Source: Sphaerospermopsis aphanizomenoides BCCUSP55 (GTDB lineage Bacteria > Cyanobacteriota > Cyanobacteriia > Cyanobacteriales > Nostocaceae). From it: a stretch of DNA of 64,000 nt. Location of the stretch: assembly GCF_001586785.1 (NCBI RefSeq), contig NZ_LUFH02000002.1:1-64000 (forward strand), written 5' to 3'. This document shows positions 1-8,650 of this stretch, one piece after another; position 1 is the first letter of the stretch; every line of letters begins with the position of its first letter. Made by a program: the position numbers and the translations under genes. The notes below the pieces were generated by a model. That model was not told the DNA's origin, made no database searches, and saw only the letters and a list, made by a program, of their open reading frames with translations.

Positions 1-21
1 TGTGGGGTGTGGGGTGTGGGG
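1..21. repeat. Heptad tandem repeat GTGTGGG
   Basis: Three copies of a seven-base unit open the window. This is the first of many short tandem heptad repeats, a class common between genes of heterocystous cyanobacteria. It may extend beyond the window edge. Confidence 0.7.
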
Positions 22-173
22 AAAAAAAACTTACTACTGCCTCTTGCCCCTGCTCCCTCTCTTCTTTCCCGCTATCATTGTAAATTGATGGTGGGTGTTG
101 TTTATCTACAATTATCGCCAATTCAGACAATACAAAGAATTTTTGCCAACTTGATTTTTTGACGGAAGTTTTT

Positions 174-1550
174 ATGAAAATGGCTGGTCAAAACGCAATT
201 GTTATCGGTGCAAGCATGAGCGGCTTACTGGCTGCCAGAGCATTAGCGGAATATTATACACAAGTAACTATTCTTGAACGTGATATTTTCCCTGCTCATG
301 GCCATAGCCGCAAAGGAGTTCCTCAAGATCGTCATCCTCACGCACTCTTAGCTAAGGGTAAGGAAATCATAGAAGATTTTTTCCCAGGAATCACCCAAGA
401 GTTAATAGACCAAGGCTGCATTTCTGCGGAAATATCCCAAAATTCCCGCTGGGTTGCGGATGGTAAATATTTTTGTAGATATGATAATGGTTTGAGAGGA
501 TTGCTGGTTGGCCGTCCTTTGCTAGAAGCTCAAGTACGTCAACGTTTGTTGTCTTTACCTAATGTCCAAGCTATTCAGCAATGTCAAGTTTTGGGGTTAG
601 TGACCAATACAGATAATAGTTGTGTGACTGGAGTCCGCTATATAAATTTAGGTGAGGACAATTCAGAACTAGTCTTAAATGCAGATTTGGTGGTTGATGC
701 CAGTGGTAGAAATTCTAAAAGTTCGAGTTGGTTAGAATCTTTGGGTTATGAACAACCTCTAGAAGAAAAAGTCAAGATTGACATAAGTTATACTACTCGT
801 GTTTATCGTCGCCAAGCTGGAGAGTTGCAAGGTGATAACTTTGTGGTCGTGGGAGCGTCTCTTCCTAATTGGCGCAATGGAGTCATTTCCGCACAGGAGG
901 GCGATCGCTGGATTGTGAGTATCAGCGGTTACTTGGGTGATCATGCACCCACTGAAGAACAAGGATACCTAGAATTTGCTAAATCTATACCTGTTCCAGA
1001 TATCTATGATTTCCTCCAGCAAGCCGAACCTTTATCAGAATTTATACCCTACAAATTCCCCTCCAGCCAACGTCGCTACTATGAAAAACTCAAGCGGTTT
1101 CCTGAAGGTTACTTAGTATTTGGTGATGCCATTTGTAGTTTTAATCCTGTTTACGGTCAAGGAATGACGGTTGCAGCTTTAGAAGCAGTAGCACTGGGAA
1201 AATGTCTAGCCACAAAACCCAAAAATCTATCCCAGCGTTTCTTTGCGGCAATCAGTAAATTATTATATGTTCCTTGGAATTTGGCGGTTGGTGGTGATTT
1301 AAGAATACCTGAAGTTCAGGGTAAACGTAGTCTGATGCTGCGTTTTCTCAACTGGTATATCAGCAAGTTATACGTTGCAGCAGAGCATGATCCAAAGGTC
1401 GTAATGGCTTTTATCAAAGTCGTGAATTTAATGGCTAACCCTCAGAGTCTAATGCATCCAGAGATGATGCTGAGGATACTTTTAGGCAACTTGTGGGTTA
1501 AACCAATAGCCCAGCTATCTCCCATCAATGTGAAGCTGTCAGAGGTTTAA
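174..1550 (+). CDS. FAD-dependent oxidoreductase / aromatic-ring-hydroxylase-like monooxygenase
   Basis: This 458-residue protein has the layout of a PHBH-type flavoprotein. A Rossmann dinucleotide-binding motif (VIGASMSG) lies about ten residues from the N-terminus and is followed by the usual ERD at the end of the second strand. The second FAD motif, FGDAICSFNPVYGQGM, sits near two thirds of the length. Relatives are flavin monooxygenases, halogenases and geranylgeranyl-reductase-like enzymes; nothing visible fixes the substrate. The frame is open back to a TTG at 159, but the ATG codons at 174 and 180 are better starts because they place the Rossmann strand right at the N-terminus. The gene stands alone with repeats on both sides. 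I am confident of the flavoprotein class and not of the reaction. Confidence 0.8.
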   Translation: MKMAGQNAIVIGASMSGLLAARALAEYYTQVTILERDIFPAHGHSRKGVPQDRHPHALLAKGKEIIEDFFPGITQELIDQGCISAEISQNSRWVADGKYFCRYDNGLRGLLVGRPLLEAQVRQRLLSLPNVQAIQQCQVLGLVTNTDNSCVTGVRYINLGEDNSELVLNADLVVDASGRNSKSSSWLESLGYEQPLEEKVKIDISYTTRVYRRQAGELQGDNFVVVGASLPNWRNGVISAQEGDRWIVSISGYLGDHAPTEEQGYLEFAKSIPVPDIYDFLQQAEPLSEFIPYKFPSSQRRYYEKLKRFPEGYLVFGDAICSFNPVYGQGMTVAALEAVALGKCLATKPKNLSQRFFAAISKLLYVPWNLAVGGDLRIPEVQGKRSLMLRFLNWYISKLYVAAEHDPKVVMAFIKVVNLMANPQSLMHPEMMLRILLGNLWVKPIAQLSPINVKLSEV

Positions 1551-1630
1551 AATTACTATCAGATATAGCCGTGGACAGGGTGGTGAGGACATCAATTGAT
1601 AATGAAACTACCACTACAACAGGGTTTTAC

Positions 1631-1656
1631 TCCTGACTCCTGCCTCCTGCCTCCTG
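1631..1656. repeat. Heptad repeat CTCCTGC
   Basis: About four tandem copies of a seven-base unit lie downstream of the flavoprotein gene. The same motif recurs in other spacers of this window. Confidence 0.6.
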
Positions 1657-1664
1657 CTATAAAT

Positions 1665-1689
1665 CCCCAACTTATTGAATAAGTCGGGG
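1665..1689. repeat. Dispersed hairpin CCCC-ACTTATT / AATAAGT-GGGG
   Basis: A near-perfect inverted repeat has 12-base arms with one A-C mismatch and a one-base centre. It lies 115 bp after the flavoprotein stop. No T-tract follows, so it is more likely a member of the dispersed CCCC-GACTT-type palindromes of cyanobacteria than an intrinsic terminator. A related sequence appears near 63680-63740. Confidence 0.6.
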
Positions 1690-1759
1690 GTCTGGGTAGC
1701 AAAAATTTTGGGAAATGAAAAAATGACCGAGTTACATGAGATGCTATTAAAGCAATCCA

Positions 1760-1790
1760 TTTTTAATTTTTAATTTTTAATTTTTAATTG
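1760..1790. repeat. Heptad repeat TTTTTAA before thrB
   Basis: Four tandem copies of TTTTTAA end five bases before the thrB start codon, so the usual ribosome-binding region is made of repeat sequence with no purine-rich Shine-Dalgarno. The same heptad recurs at about 21905-21930, beside another gene end. Confidence 0.6.
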
Positions 1791-1795
1791 TCAAA

Positions 1796-2707
1796 ATGCC
1801 TGTAATTTCTACTGTTACTGTTAAAGTTCCCGCCACTACTGCGAATTTAGGCCCTGGTTTTGACTGCATTGGTGCAGCTTTAAGGCTCTACAACCAATTT
1901 CAGTTTACTCGTCATAACGATGGGTTAATTATTCAAGTCTCTGGGACAGAAGCTGAAAAGGTACAAAAGGATGAAAGTAATCTGTTATATCAGGCTTTTG
2001 TAAAGTTATATGAATATATTCAGCAGACACCGCCAGCTGTGAAAATAGAGATTAAGTTGGGTGTACCACTGGCGCGGGGTTTGGGGAGTTCGGCGACGGC
2101 TATTGTGGGTGGGTTGGTTGCAGCTAATGAGTTGGCGGGTTCGCCTTTGTCTGATTTGCAGGTGATGGAGTTAGCGATCGCAATGGAAGGACATCCTGAT
2201 AATGTTGTTCCAGCTTTATTAGGAGGATGCCGTCTGGCGGCTACTAGCAGCAGAGGTTGGGAAATTTGTGAGATTACCTGGCATCGGCATATACTTCCAG
2301 TGCTAGCAATTCCTGATTTTGAGTTGTCAACTTCAGAAGCGCGTCGAGTTTTACCCACAGAAGTAAGTCGAGCAGATGCAATTTTCAATACTGCCCATTT
2401 TGGTTTATTGTTGCGGGGTTTGGCAACTAATCGGGAAGAATGGTTAAGGGCAGCTTTAGAAGATAGGTTACATCAGCCCTATCGTCAAGCCTTAATTCCT
2501 GGTTACGATGAAGTAAATGCTGCGGCTATGGCGGCTGGTGCTTATGGCATGGTAATTAGTGGCGCAGGACCGACTTTATTAGCTTTGACAGATGAATTAC
2601 ATAGACAAGCCGTAATAACAGCGATAGCAGATGCTTGGAAGCAGATGGGAATCAAATCTGTAGTGCGATTGCTTCCCATTGATGTTCAAGGGGCAACTAT
2701 TTTGTAA
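1796..2707 (+). CDS. thrB: Homoserine kinase
   Basis: This 303-residue GHMP-family kinase phosphorylates L-homoserine with ATP, the step before threonine synthase in threonine synthesis, in the cytosol. It has the ThrB-type N-terminal motif VPATTANLGPGFD (residues 11-23), the GHMP phosphate-binding loop PLARGLGSSATA (91-102) and the late glycine motif VISGAGPT. Length is normal for bacterial ThrB. The ATG at 1796 fits the family N-terminus exactly. No classical Shine-Dalgarno is present because TTTTTAA heptads occupy that position. The gene appears monocistronic, with a repeat element downstream. Confidence 0.95.
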   Translation: MPVISTVTVKVPATTANLGPGFDCIGAALRLYNQFQFTRHNDGLIIQVSGTEAEKVQKDESNLLYQAFVKLYEYIQQTPPAVKIEIKLGVPLARGLGSSATAIVGGLVAANELAGSPLSDLQVMELAIAMEGHPDNVVPALLGGCRLAATSSRGWEICEITWHRHILPVLAIPDFELSTSEARRVLPTEVSRADAIFNTAHFGLLLRGLATNREEWLRAALEDRLHQPYRQALIPGYDEVNAAAMAAGAYGMVISGAGPTLLALTDELHRQAVITAIADAWKQMGIKSVVRLLPIDVQGATIL

Positions 2708-2830
2708 TGGGTAATTAACAAAATCTAGCTTTGCATAATTGTATAAAGAAACTAGCTAGGAAGGAGAGAAGCGATCGCTCTCGGCTTTTATGCAGTTGAT
2801 GAGTTCGCTAACTTAATCTTCATTTTTCAT

Positions 2831-2998
2831 TACGTTAACGTGAATTCGATAAACCTCTCCCCAACCCCTCTCCGACGCGGAAAGGGGCATTTTAACCCTT
2901 TATTACAAGTATGAAATCATGTTTTTAAGCCTCTCTCCTTTCAGGGGAGAGGTTTGGAGATGGGTTATATAAATTTCGTCGAACTCACGTTACGTTAC
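2831..2998. mobile_element. MITE-like element with inverted ends
   Basis: The element has imperfect terminal inverted repeats with the core TAACGTGAATTCGA at 2836-2849 and its complement with one mismatch at 2979-2992. Inside are the cyanobacterial palindromic sequences CCTCTCCCC and GGGGAGAGG. It has no coding capacity. Its right end overlaps the 3' end of the minus-strand HEPN-like gene and supplies that gene's stop codon. No clean target duplication is visible. Confidence 0.65.
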
Positions 2999-4289
2999 TT
3001 TTAAAATGTGGGTAGGGAGTAAAATCAAATTCCTCTCCATACAATTGAAAAATCTTCTCCTTGATTTCTTTGTGTTCTTCACTTGCTAATCCACGCCCAT
3101 ATACCTGTCTATTTAATTCTATTTTATTGACTAGAAATATGAGTTCTTCTTTATCAAATAATTCAAGATAAGGAGATACAGCTTGCTGAAATCGAGAATC
3201 TGCTTGATCGTAACTCCTGCTTGAACAGTAGTAGCTAGATACTATGCGACAAAACAAGTGTTGCCATTCTTCTGTATCAGATATCTCAAATAAGAACTTT
3301 AACGATAAATCCTCAAACTCATAAGTGTTACTCTCTACCAAGGATAAGATATCTTGATAATACTGCTCTAAACTATCCTTGAGAAGCCATCCACAAATTC
3401 TACCTATATTAGTATTTTCAACATGATGCTGTATTTTAATTTTAGCATCCTCATTAAGAAGATCATAAATTTTGTGATTCTTTGCTAGATACAAAACTAA
3501 GTAATTTAAGATTCTTGGATCTGATGAAACATTACTATAGTAGTCTTTCTCTCCTGATATTTTTTCTAAAATTCTTACAGAGTTTTGATTTCCAATTACC
3601 TGAAGTGTTCTGTGATTGATGTATCTATTTTTTCTACATTTATCGTTATCAAGTTTAAATACGAATTTCCACAAAGTTCTATAAATCGAGAGTTGAACTT
3701 CAGGTTTCAGTCTATTTAAGTATCGGCTATTGACATATTTTTGGACTTTTTCTAGGTTATTAAGTATTTCTGCTGATTCAGCGATATCAACCAAAAATTC
3801 ATCAATTATTTTTTGTGTGTAGAAAGGAGGCTTTATGAGTAAACCCTCCAGAGTATTTCTGATTAGCGATCTCACAGTTTCCTTATTTGGACTATGCAAT
3901 TCTCTGTCTGCATTTAATGTAGGGTGAGCAGACAAATGGCGTTGCTTTTGAAGATATCGTAAATTTTCATATTCTGAACCATCTAGCAGTTGTGTTTTGT
4001 TATGAGTATCTTCAATTAGTTTAAGTTCCCAAGAAGCTGATTTAGGATCATTTGTTTGCAATGCCGTAAGCTCATCAAGAATTGATTTTGCAACTGGATC
4101 TTGGTATAAATCAACAAGATTTTGAAGTTTATAAACTATGTCACAAACAGCAACAGACCAAAGCATCACTACCGCAGAACGATAATTACCATTGTGGTAT
4201 GAAGAGAGAACCTCTTGAAAATAATCCTTTGTTTTGCCGTAATGTATTCTTTCCGAAAAACTTTCTAAAGAGAATTCTGTCATCACCAA
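2985..4289 (-). CDS. Orphan protein with HEPN-like Rx4H motif
   Basis: This 434-residue protein is not a family I can name. The first 150 residues are helical and carry R117-HLSA-H122, the Rx4-6H signature of HEPN ribonuclease domains. It follows a helix (GNYRSAVVMLWSVAVCDIVY) of the kind found in the first HEPN helix. The remaining 280 residues are helical, rich in Tyr, Asp and Lys, and have no motif I recognise. HEPN proteins are often RNases in toxin-antitoxin, abortive-infection or CRISPR settings; that role is inferred here. A toxin-antitoxin pair is next door but divergent. The stop codon lies in the MITE end, so the native C-terminus may have been altered. The start could be Met1 or Met3. 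Confidence 0.6.
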   Translation of the reverse strand: MVMTEFSLESFSERIHYGKTKDYFQEVLSSYHNGNYRSAVVMLWSVAVCDIVYKLQNLVDLYQDPVAKSILDELTALQTNDPKSASWELKLIEDTHNKTQLLDGSEYENLRYLQKQRHLSAHPTLNADRELHSPNKETVRSLIRNTLEGLLIKPPFYTQKIIDEFLVDIAESAEILNNLEKVQKYVNSRYLNRLKPEVQLSIYRTLWKFVFKLDNDKCRKNRYINHRTLQVIGNQNSVRILEKISGEKDYYSNVSSDPRILNYLVLYLAKNHKIYDLLNEDAKIKIQHHVENTNIGRICGWLLKDSLEQYYQDILSLVESNTYEFEDLSLKFLFEISDTEEWQHLFCRIVSSYYCSSRSYDQADSRFQQAVSPYLELFDKEELIFLVNKIELNRQVYGRGLASEEHKEIKEKIFQLYGEEFDFTPYPHFKSNVT

Positions 4290-4331
4290 TAATTACTCCA
4301 CTCTATTCTTCCAGATAGTCAAATAGCTAAC

Positions 4332-4360
4332 TTGTAATTGTATCGCAGATGGGGTACAAT
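4332..4360 (+). promoter_or_regulatory. Candidate sigma70-type promoter of the DUF433/DUF5615 pair
   Basis: TTGTAA at 4332-4337 and TACAAT at 4355-4360 are separated by 17 bp, a good fit to the -35/-10 pattern. They lie about 95 bp before the antitoxin start. This rests on sequence only. Confidence 0.4.
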
Positions 4361-4455
4361 TATTTATGTATAATTAAGTTACCGCATAACCGTAGTGTGT
4401 TCGCCGCTCTTGTCGGTTGGGTTGACAAAAGAAATTTAATTTTCTCCGACTAATT

Positions 4456-4686
4456 ATGAACTACCGAGATTACATCACGATTGAACCAAATAAACGCGGT
4501 GGTAAGCCTTGTGTGCGCGGTTTGCGGATAACGGTTTATGAAGTGCTTGAGTACCTAGCTTCGGATATGACAGAAGCAGAAATACTTGAAGACTTTCCCG
4601 ATCTGAAGCGGGAAGATTTTAAAGCCTGTATCGCTTATGCGGCTGACCGCGAGCGTCGGTTTATGACTGTGCCAATATCCGCATGA
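4456..4686 (+). CDS. DUF433 antitoxin
   Basis: The 76-residue protein matches DUF433, a small winged-helix family that usually partners PIN-like toxins. The typical pattern is visible: ITIEPNKRGGKPCVRGLRITV near the N-terminus, then a helix with EILEDFPDLKREDF. It should bind and neutralise the downstream DUF5615 protein and probably repress their shared promoter. Its TGA overlaps the toxin ATG as ATGA (4683-4686), which implies translational coupling. The pair is typical of cyanobacterial chromosomes. Confidence 0.88.
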   Translation: MNYRDYITIEPNKRGGKPCVRGLRITVYEVLEYLASDMTEAEILEDFPDLKREDFKACIAYAADRERRFMTVPISA

Positions 4687-5015
4687 AATTACTTTTTGAC
4701 GAAAATCTCTCTCCCAAGTTGCCACTCCGTTTGACTGACCTTTTTCCAAATTCCCTCCACGTTCGAGATGTTGAGATGAAATCAACTATCGATCCAATAG
4801 TTTGGGATTATGCAAAGTCTAATGATTTGATGATTGTCTCAAAAGACGCGGATATGCACGACCTCAGTTTAGTATTTGGGAATCCACCGAAGGTTATTTG
4901 GATTCGGCTTGGTAACTGTTCGACTTCACAAGTTGAAAATTTGCTGCGTCGAAATTTTGACGCTATCGCCTTATTTTACCAAGATAAGTATTTATCACTG
5001 CTTGCCTTACCATAA
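4683..5015 (+). CDS. DUF5615 PIN-like toxin
   Basis: The 110-residue protein starts KLLFDENLSPKL, the hallmark of DUF5615 PIN-like proteins, with acidic residues D6 and E7. Further acidic residues follow in VSKDADMHDL, where PIN metal ligands are expected. The family is predicted to cleave RNA. It overlaps the DUF433 gene by four bases and forms a type II toxin-antitoxin module with it. All recognisable catalytic acids are present, so it looks intact. Confidence 0.88.
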   Translation: MKLLFDENLSPKLPLRLTDLFPNSLHVRDVEMKSTIDPIVWDYAKSNDLMIVSKDADMHDLSLVFGNPPKVIWIRLGNCSTSQVENLLRRNFDAIALFYQDKYLSLLALP

Positions 5016-5151
5016 AACTTTAGTTGGGTTTTGTACATCAAAAAAGCCTCTACATTTTAGTATATTTTTAGCCGACATTTTAGGGCGTTCGCCTAGTATT
5101 CTTTCTCTAATGTAATACCTGACTATTAAAGAAAAGGAGCATTTACTATCA

Positions 5152-5970
5152 ATGACCAATAAAGAAGATATGCTCGTCAGAACAGAGGCAATTTTTAATT
5201 CTGCATCTGATAACTTTGATGCTCCAGCATTATCATTTTGGAATCGCTTTGGACAACGAACAATTGATAGACTTGCTCTTCGTAATGGCGATCGCGTTTT
5301 AGATGTTTGTTGTGGAACTGGTGCTTCTGCAATTCCCGCCGCATTATCTGTAGGTTCGACAGGAAAGGTACTAGGAATAGATATTGCTGAATCTCTTCTA
5401 CAACTGGGACGGAATAAGTCAAAACAGCAATGTCTGGAAAATATCGAGTTTCAATATGGAGATTTTCAAAATCTCGGTTTACCAAATGAGAGTTTTGACG
5501 CTATTGTTTGTGTGTTCGGAATTTTCTTTGTTCCTGATATGGTTGCAGCGATTCGGGAACTTTGGCGCATGGTTCGTCCCGGTGGTAAACTAGCTATTAC
5601 TTCCTGGGGAAAAGATGTCTTTGAACCTGCTAATCAAATATTTTGGAATGCAGTGGAGGCTGAACGTCCAGATTTAGTTAAAAAATTTACACCTTGGGAT
5701 CGGATCAGTGATCCTGCTTCCCTCCAAGCATTACTAGAAGCTGGTGGTGCAACACAGGTAGAGGTGTTTGCAGAAGCAGGTATTCATGAACTGACTAGCC
5801 CTGAAGATTGGTGGACAATGGTTTTAGGTGGTGGACTAAGAGGTACAATTGATCAGCTTGATCCGGTGGTAAGGGAGCGTGTCCGACAAGCAAATGTGCG
5901 TTTCCTTCAAGCTAATGAAGTTCATGCACTCAAAGTCAATGTTTTATATGCTATCGCCCAAAAGCAATAA
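5152..5970 (+). CDS. Class I SAM-dependent methyltransferase
   Basis: The 272-residue protein has the UbiE/Methyltransf_11 layout. Motif I is VLDVCCGTGASA (49-60), followed by an acidic post-I strand (GIDIAESLLQLG), a motif II region (FDAIVCVFGIFFVPD) and motif III (MVRPGGKLAITSWG). It should transfer a methyl group from S-adenosylmethionine; the acceptor cannot be read from sequence. AAGGAG lies 12 bases before the ATG. It is separated from the upstream toxin gene by about 135 bp and may be transcribed with the coiled-coil gene 33 bp downstream. Confidence 0.85.
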   Translation: MTNKEDMLVRTEAIFNSASDNFDAPALSFWNRFGQRTIDRLALRNGDRVLDVCCGTGASAIPAALSVGSTGKVLGIDIAESLLQLGRNKSKQQCLENIEFQYGDFQNLGLPNESFDAIVCVFGIFFVPDMVAAIRELWRMVRPGGKLAITSWGKDVFEPANQIFWNAVEAERPDLVKKFTPWDRISDPASLQALLEAGGATQVEVFAEAGIHELTSPEDWWTMVLGGGLRGTIDQLDPVVRERVRQANVRFLQANEVHALKVNVLYAIAQKQ

Positions 5971-6003
5971 TGGCTTGTTCACCTATCCTTAATCATTATA
6001 TAT

Positions 6004-6516
6004 ATGGATAAAATTCAGATAGAGATTAAAGAACTCAATTCACAGATTCAATCATTACAGGCAGAACGCGCTAAACTCAGTAATAATCATGTAGAATCTG
6101 GAAATAATACTTCAAATTTAGCAATAGTAGAAGCTTATCGTCGTCAAGCTAGGGAAAACCCGGAAATTGCGGCAGAAATTCAAGGTATAGATAGTGCGAT
6201 CGCTTTTCTAGAACAACAAAAACAACAAAAACAAGCGCAGTTAAATAGTTCACTAACTTTTTCTCAACGTCTTTCTCAACAACAACAGGAATTGGAAGCA
6301 GCGAAAAAAGTAGCCCAAATTCATGCCCAGCGTGTGAATGAACTGGCACAAGAACTTGCCGAGGAAATTAAACTGCTCAAAGCCTGCGCTGATGAACTTA
6401 GCCCCATGTATTGGCAGGTTTACTATAAACCCTTTATTACCGGATTTAAAACCATCTCTGTTCCCCATGTACGTTCTGATGGGGAAGTGTGGACGATTGT
6501 CAACCGTATTGTTTAG
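6004..6516 (+). CDS. Coiled-coil protein of unknown function
   Basis: The 170-residue protein is not recognised. Residues 1-25 and about 55-130 are predicted to form coiled coils from heptad-spaced Leu/Ile/Ala with many Gln, Glu and Lys (for example [13 protein letters not shown]). A short C-terminal part (about 135-170) is rich in aromatic residues and ends VWTIVNRIV. There is no signal peptide or membrane segment and no obvious Shine-Dalgarno. It ends in front of a long heptad array and an intrinsic terminator. Confidence 0.7.
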   Translation: MDKIQIEIKELNSQIQSLQAERAKLSNNHVESGNNTSNLAIVEAYRRQARENPEIAAEIQGIDSAIAFLEQQKQQKQAQLNSSLTFSQRLSQQQQELEAAKKVAQIHAQRVNELAQELAEEIKLLKACADELSPMYWQVYYKPFITGFKTISVPHVRSDGEVWTIVNRIV

Positions 6517-6524
6517 GTATTATC

Positions 6525-6607
6525 AGGAGGCAGAAGGCAGGAGGCAGGAGGCAGAAGGCAGTAGGCAGGAGTCGGGAGGCGGGAGGCAGGAGGCAGGAGG
6601 CAGGAGG
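6525..6607. repeat. Heptad repeat array GGCAGGA/GGCAGAA
   Basis: Roughly eleven degenerate copies of a seven-base unit lie directly after the coiled-coil gene. Reading frames run through the array because seven-base units cycle through frames without fixed stops; these frames are not genes. Confidence 0.75.
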
Positions 6608-6685
6608 TAAATATTTTTCTCTGCACCGGTTAGCTGCTTTATTAAATCAACATCAAAATTTTAAACAAAAATTATAACTTAAATT

Positions 6686-6709
6686 GGCGGCAAATTCAGC
6701 CGCTTTTTT
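6686..6709 (+). terminator. Intrinsic terminator
   Basis: The stem GCGGC (6687-6691) pairs with GCCGC (6699-6703) around a seven-base loop and is followed directly by six T residues. It lies 170 bp after the coiled-coil gene and before the ndhD promoter. Confidence 0.75.
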
Positions 6710-6810
6710 GTTGACGTTACAAAATTTTACTCTTAGAATGGCTACGAGACGATGTTAGTAAGTATTTATTACTAAAAATTGTCTGATTTGAAAATATGTA
6801 AAGGAAATTG

Positions 6811-6840
6811 TTTACAAAAGTAACGATTCCTTAATATAAT
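6811..6840 (+). promoter_or_regulatory. Sigma70-type promoter of ndhD
   Basis: TTTACA at 6811-6816 and a perfect TATAAT at 6835-6840 are separated by 18 bp. This would give a short leader of roughly 30 bases before the ATG at 6880. Confidence 0.55.
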
Positions 6841-6879
6841 CTAATTAAAAGAAAAATCAAAAATTGATTGTCAACAGTG

Positions 6880-8484
6880 ATGAATCCGATACAGATTCCT
6901 TGGCTATCAGCCATAATTTTCTTGCCCTTGGTGGCAACCCTAGCTATTCCCTTTATTCCTGATAAAGACGGTAAAACAGTTCGCTGGTATGGTTTAGGAG
7001 TAGCCTTTGCGGACTTTGCATTAATGATTTGTGCCTTTTGGCAAGGTTACGACTTCCAAAGTTCAGCCTTGCAACTGACAGAGAGCTATGCTTGGGTTCC
7101 CCAAATTGGCTTGAACTGGGCAGTCGGGGTTGATGGTTTGTCAATGCCCCTCATCCTGTTAACAGGTTTAATCAACACACTTGCAGTATTCGCGGCTTGG
7201 AAAGTAACTAACAAGCCGCGTTTATTTTATGGGTTGATGCTGGTGATGTACAGCGCCCAATTAGGCGTATTCCTCGCCCAAGACTTGTTATTGTTCTTCT
7301 TAATGTGGGAAATCGAGTTAGTACCTGTTTATTTATTGATTTCCATTTGGGGAGGAAAAAACCGCCGCTACGCAGCTACCAAATTTATTATCTACACAGC
7401 CGCTGCATCTATATTTATTCTGGTAGCTGGTTTAACAATGGCTTTCTATGGTGATAACTTCACCTTCAACATGACAGAATTGGGATTGAAAGAATATCCC
7501 AAAGTCTTAGAATTGGCTCTATATGCAGGTTTCTTAATTGCTTACGGTGTAAAACTACCAATTTTCCCCTTCCATACCTGGTTGCCTGATGCCCACGGTG
7601 AAGCATCTGCTCCTGGTTCAATGGTATTAGCGGGTGTGTTGTTAAAGATGGGTGGTTATGCCCTGATTCGCTTCAACATGGAAATGTTAAGCGATGCCCA
7701 CGTTGTTTTTGCTCCAGTCTTAGCAATTTTAGGTGTAGTTAATATTGTTTACGGTGCTTGTTGCGCTTTTGCTCAAACCAACCTCAAACGCCGTTTAGCT
7801 TATTCTTCAATTGCTCACATGGGGTTTGTATTAATCGGGATTGCATCTTACACAGAAATTGGGATCAGCGGTGCTGTGTTACAGATGGTTTCCCACGGTT
7901 TAATTGCTGCTAGTTTGTTCTTCCTCTCTGGTGTAACTTACGAACGTACTCACACCTTGATGATGAATCAAATGGGTGGTATTGCTAAGGTAATGCCCAG
8001 AACCTTCGCTCTGTTTACTGCTGGTGCAATGGCTTCTCTAGCTTTACCCGGTATGAGTGGTTTCGTTGGTGAGTTGATGGTGTTCCTGGGTATTGGCACC
8101 AGCGATGTTTATAGTTCTAGTTTCAAAGTTGTAGTTATCTTCTTATCAGCAGTTGGTGTAATTCTCACACCTATCTATTTACTCTCTATGTTGCGTCAAG
8201 TGTTCTACGGCCAGCAAAGTGAAGAGTTGCATTTAGATGCTGTAGTCGCTGATGTTAGACCTCGTGAATTGTTCATCACTGCTTGTTTGTTGCTACCTAT
8301 CATTGGGATTGGTTTCTATCCTAAATTAGCTACACAAACCTATGATGTGAAGACTGTGGAAGTTGCTGCTCATGCTCGTCAAGTGTTACCAGTTGTAGCT
8401 CGTCAACAACCAGCTAACTTGTACTCACAAATCTTTACTGCACCAACTTTAGCTAGTTCTGAATTCGTTAATATATCTGAGTAA
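6880..8484 (+). CDS. ndhD: NAD(P)H-quinone oxidoreductase (NDH-1) subunit 4, NdhD
   Basis: This is the proton-pumping antiporter-like subunit of the thylakoid NDH-1 complex, which feeds electrons from ferredoxin into plastoquinone for respiration and cyclic flow. The protein is strongly hydrophobic with about 14 membrane spans. It carries family motifs [35 protein letters not shown] and [14 protein letters not shown]. The frame reaches back to a TTG at 6868, but the ATG at 6880 ([10 protein letters not shown]) matches the family start. No ndhF lies beside it, so it is not the standard ndhF1-ndhD1 pair; a stand-alone paralogue of NdhD1/D2 type is likelier, though I cannot assign the number. 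Intact. Confidence 0.92.
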   Translation: MNPIQIPWLSAIIFLPLVATLAIPFIPDKDGKTVRWYGLGVAFADFALMICAFWQGYDFQSSALQLTESYAWVPQIGLNWAVGVDGLSMPLILLTGLINTLAVFAAWKVTNKPRLFYGLMLVMYSAQLGVFLAQDLLLFFLMWEIELVPVYLLISIWGGKNRRYAATKFIIYTAAASIFILVAGLTMAFYGDNFTFNMTELGLKEYPKVLELALYAGFLIAYGVKLPIFPFHTWLPDAHGEASAPGSMVLAGVLLKMGGYALIRFNMEMLSDAHVVFAPVLAILGVVNIVYGACCAFAQTNLKRRLAYSSIAHMGFVLIGIASYTEIGISGAVLQMVSHGLIAASLFFLSGVTYERTHTLMMNQMGGIAKVMPRTFALFTAGAMASLALPGMSGFVGELMVFLGIGTSDVYSSSFKVVVIFLSAVGVILTPIYLLSMLRQVFYGQQSEELHLDAVVADVRPRELFITACLLLPIIGIGFYPKLATQTYDVKTVEVAAHARQVLPVVARQQPANLYSQIFTAPTLASSEFVNISE

Positions 8485-8533
8485 TTATAAGGCTCGTCAA
8501 GGGCGCTGCTAAATCTTACATAAGAGGGGTTTT

Positions 8534-8558
8534 AGGGGTGGTTGTGAAAGCTGCCCCT
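8534..8558 (+). terminator. Candidate ndhD terminator
   Basis: AGGGGTGGT can pair with GCTGCCCCT, with three wobble pairs, around a seven-base loop. An AT-rich stretch follows rather than a clean T-run. Position, 50 bp after ndhD, supports the call. Confidence 0.4.
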
Positions 8559-8600
8559 ATAATTTTCTTATAATCTGACTTCTGGAAGAATTAGGGTATT

Positions 8601-8622
8601 TTTTACTACACAAGTAGTAAAA
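8601..8622. promoter_or_regulatory. Perfect inverted repeat before the acyltransferase
   Basis: TTTTACTAC and GTAGTAAAA form perfect nine-base arms around ACAA, ending 28 bp before the acyltransferase start. The symmetry and position suggest an operator, but a transcribed hairpin is equally possible. Confidence 0.4.
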
Positions 8623-8650
8623 TCTAATTTTCAGGACAATCAAAACAATT

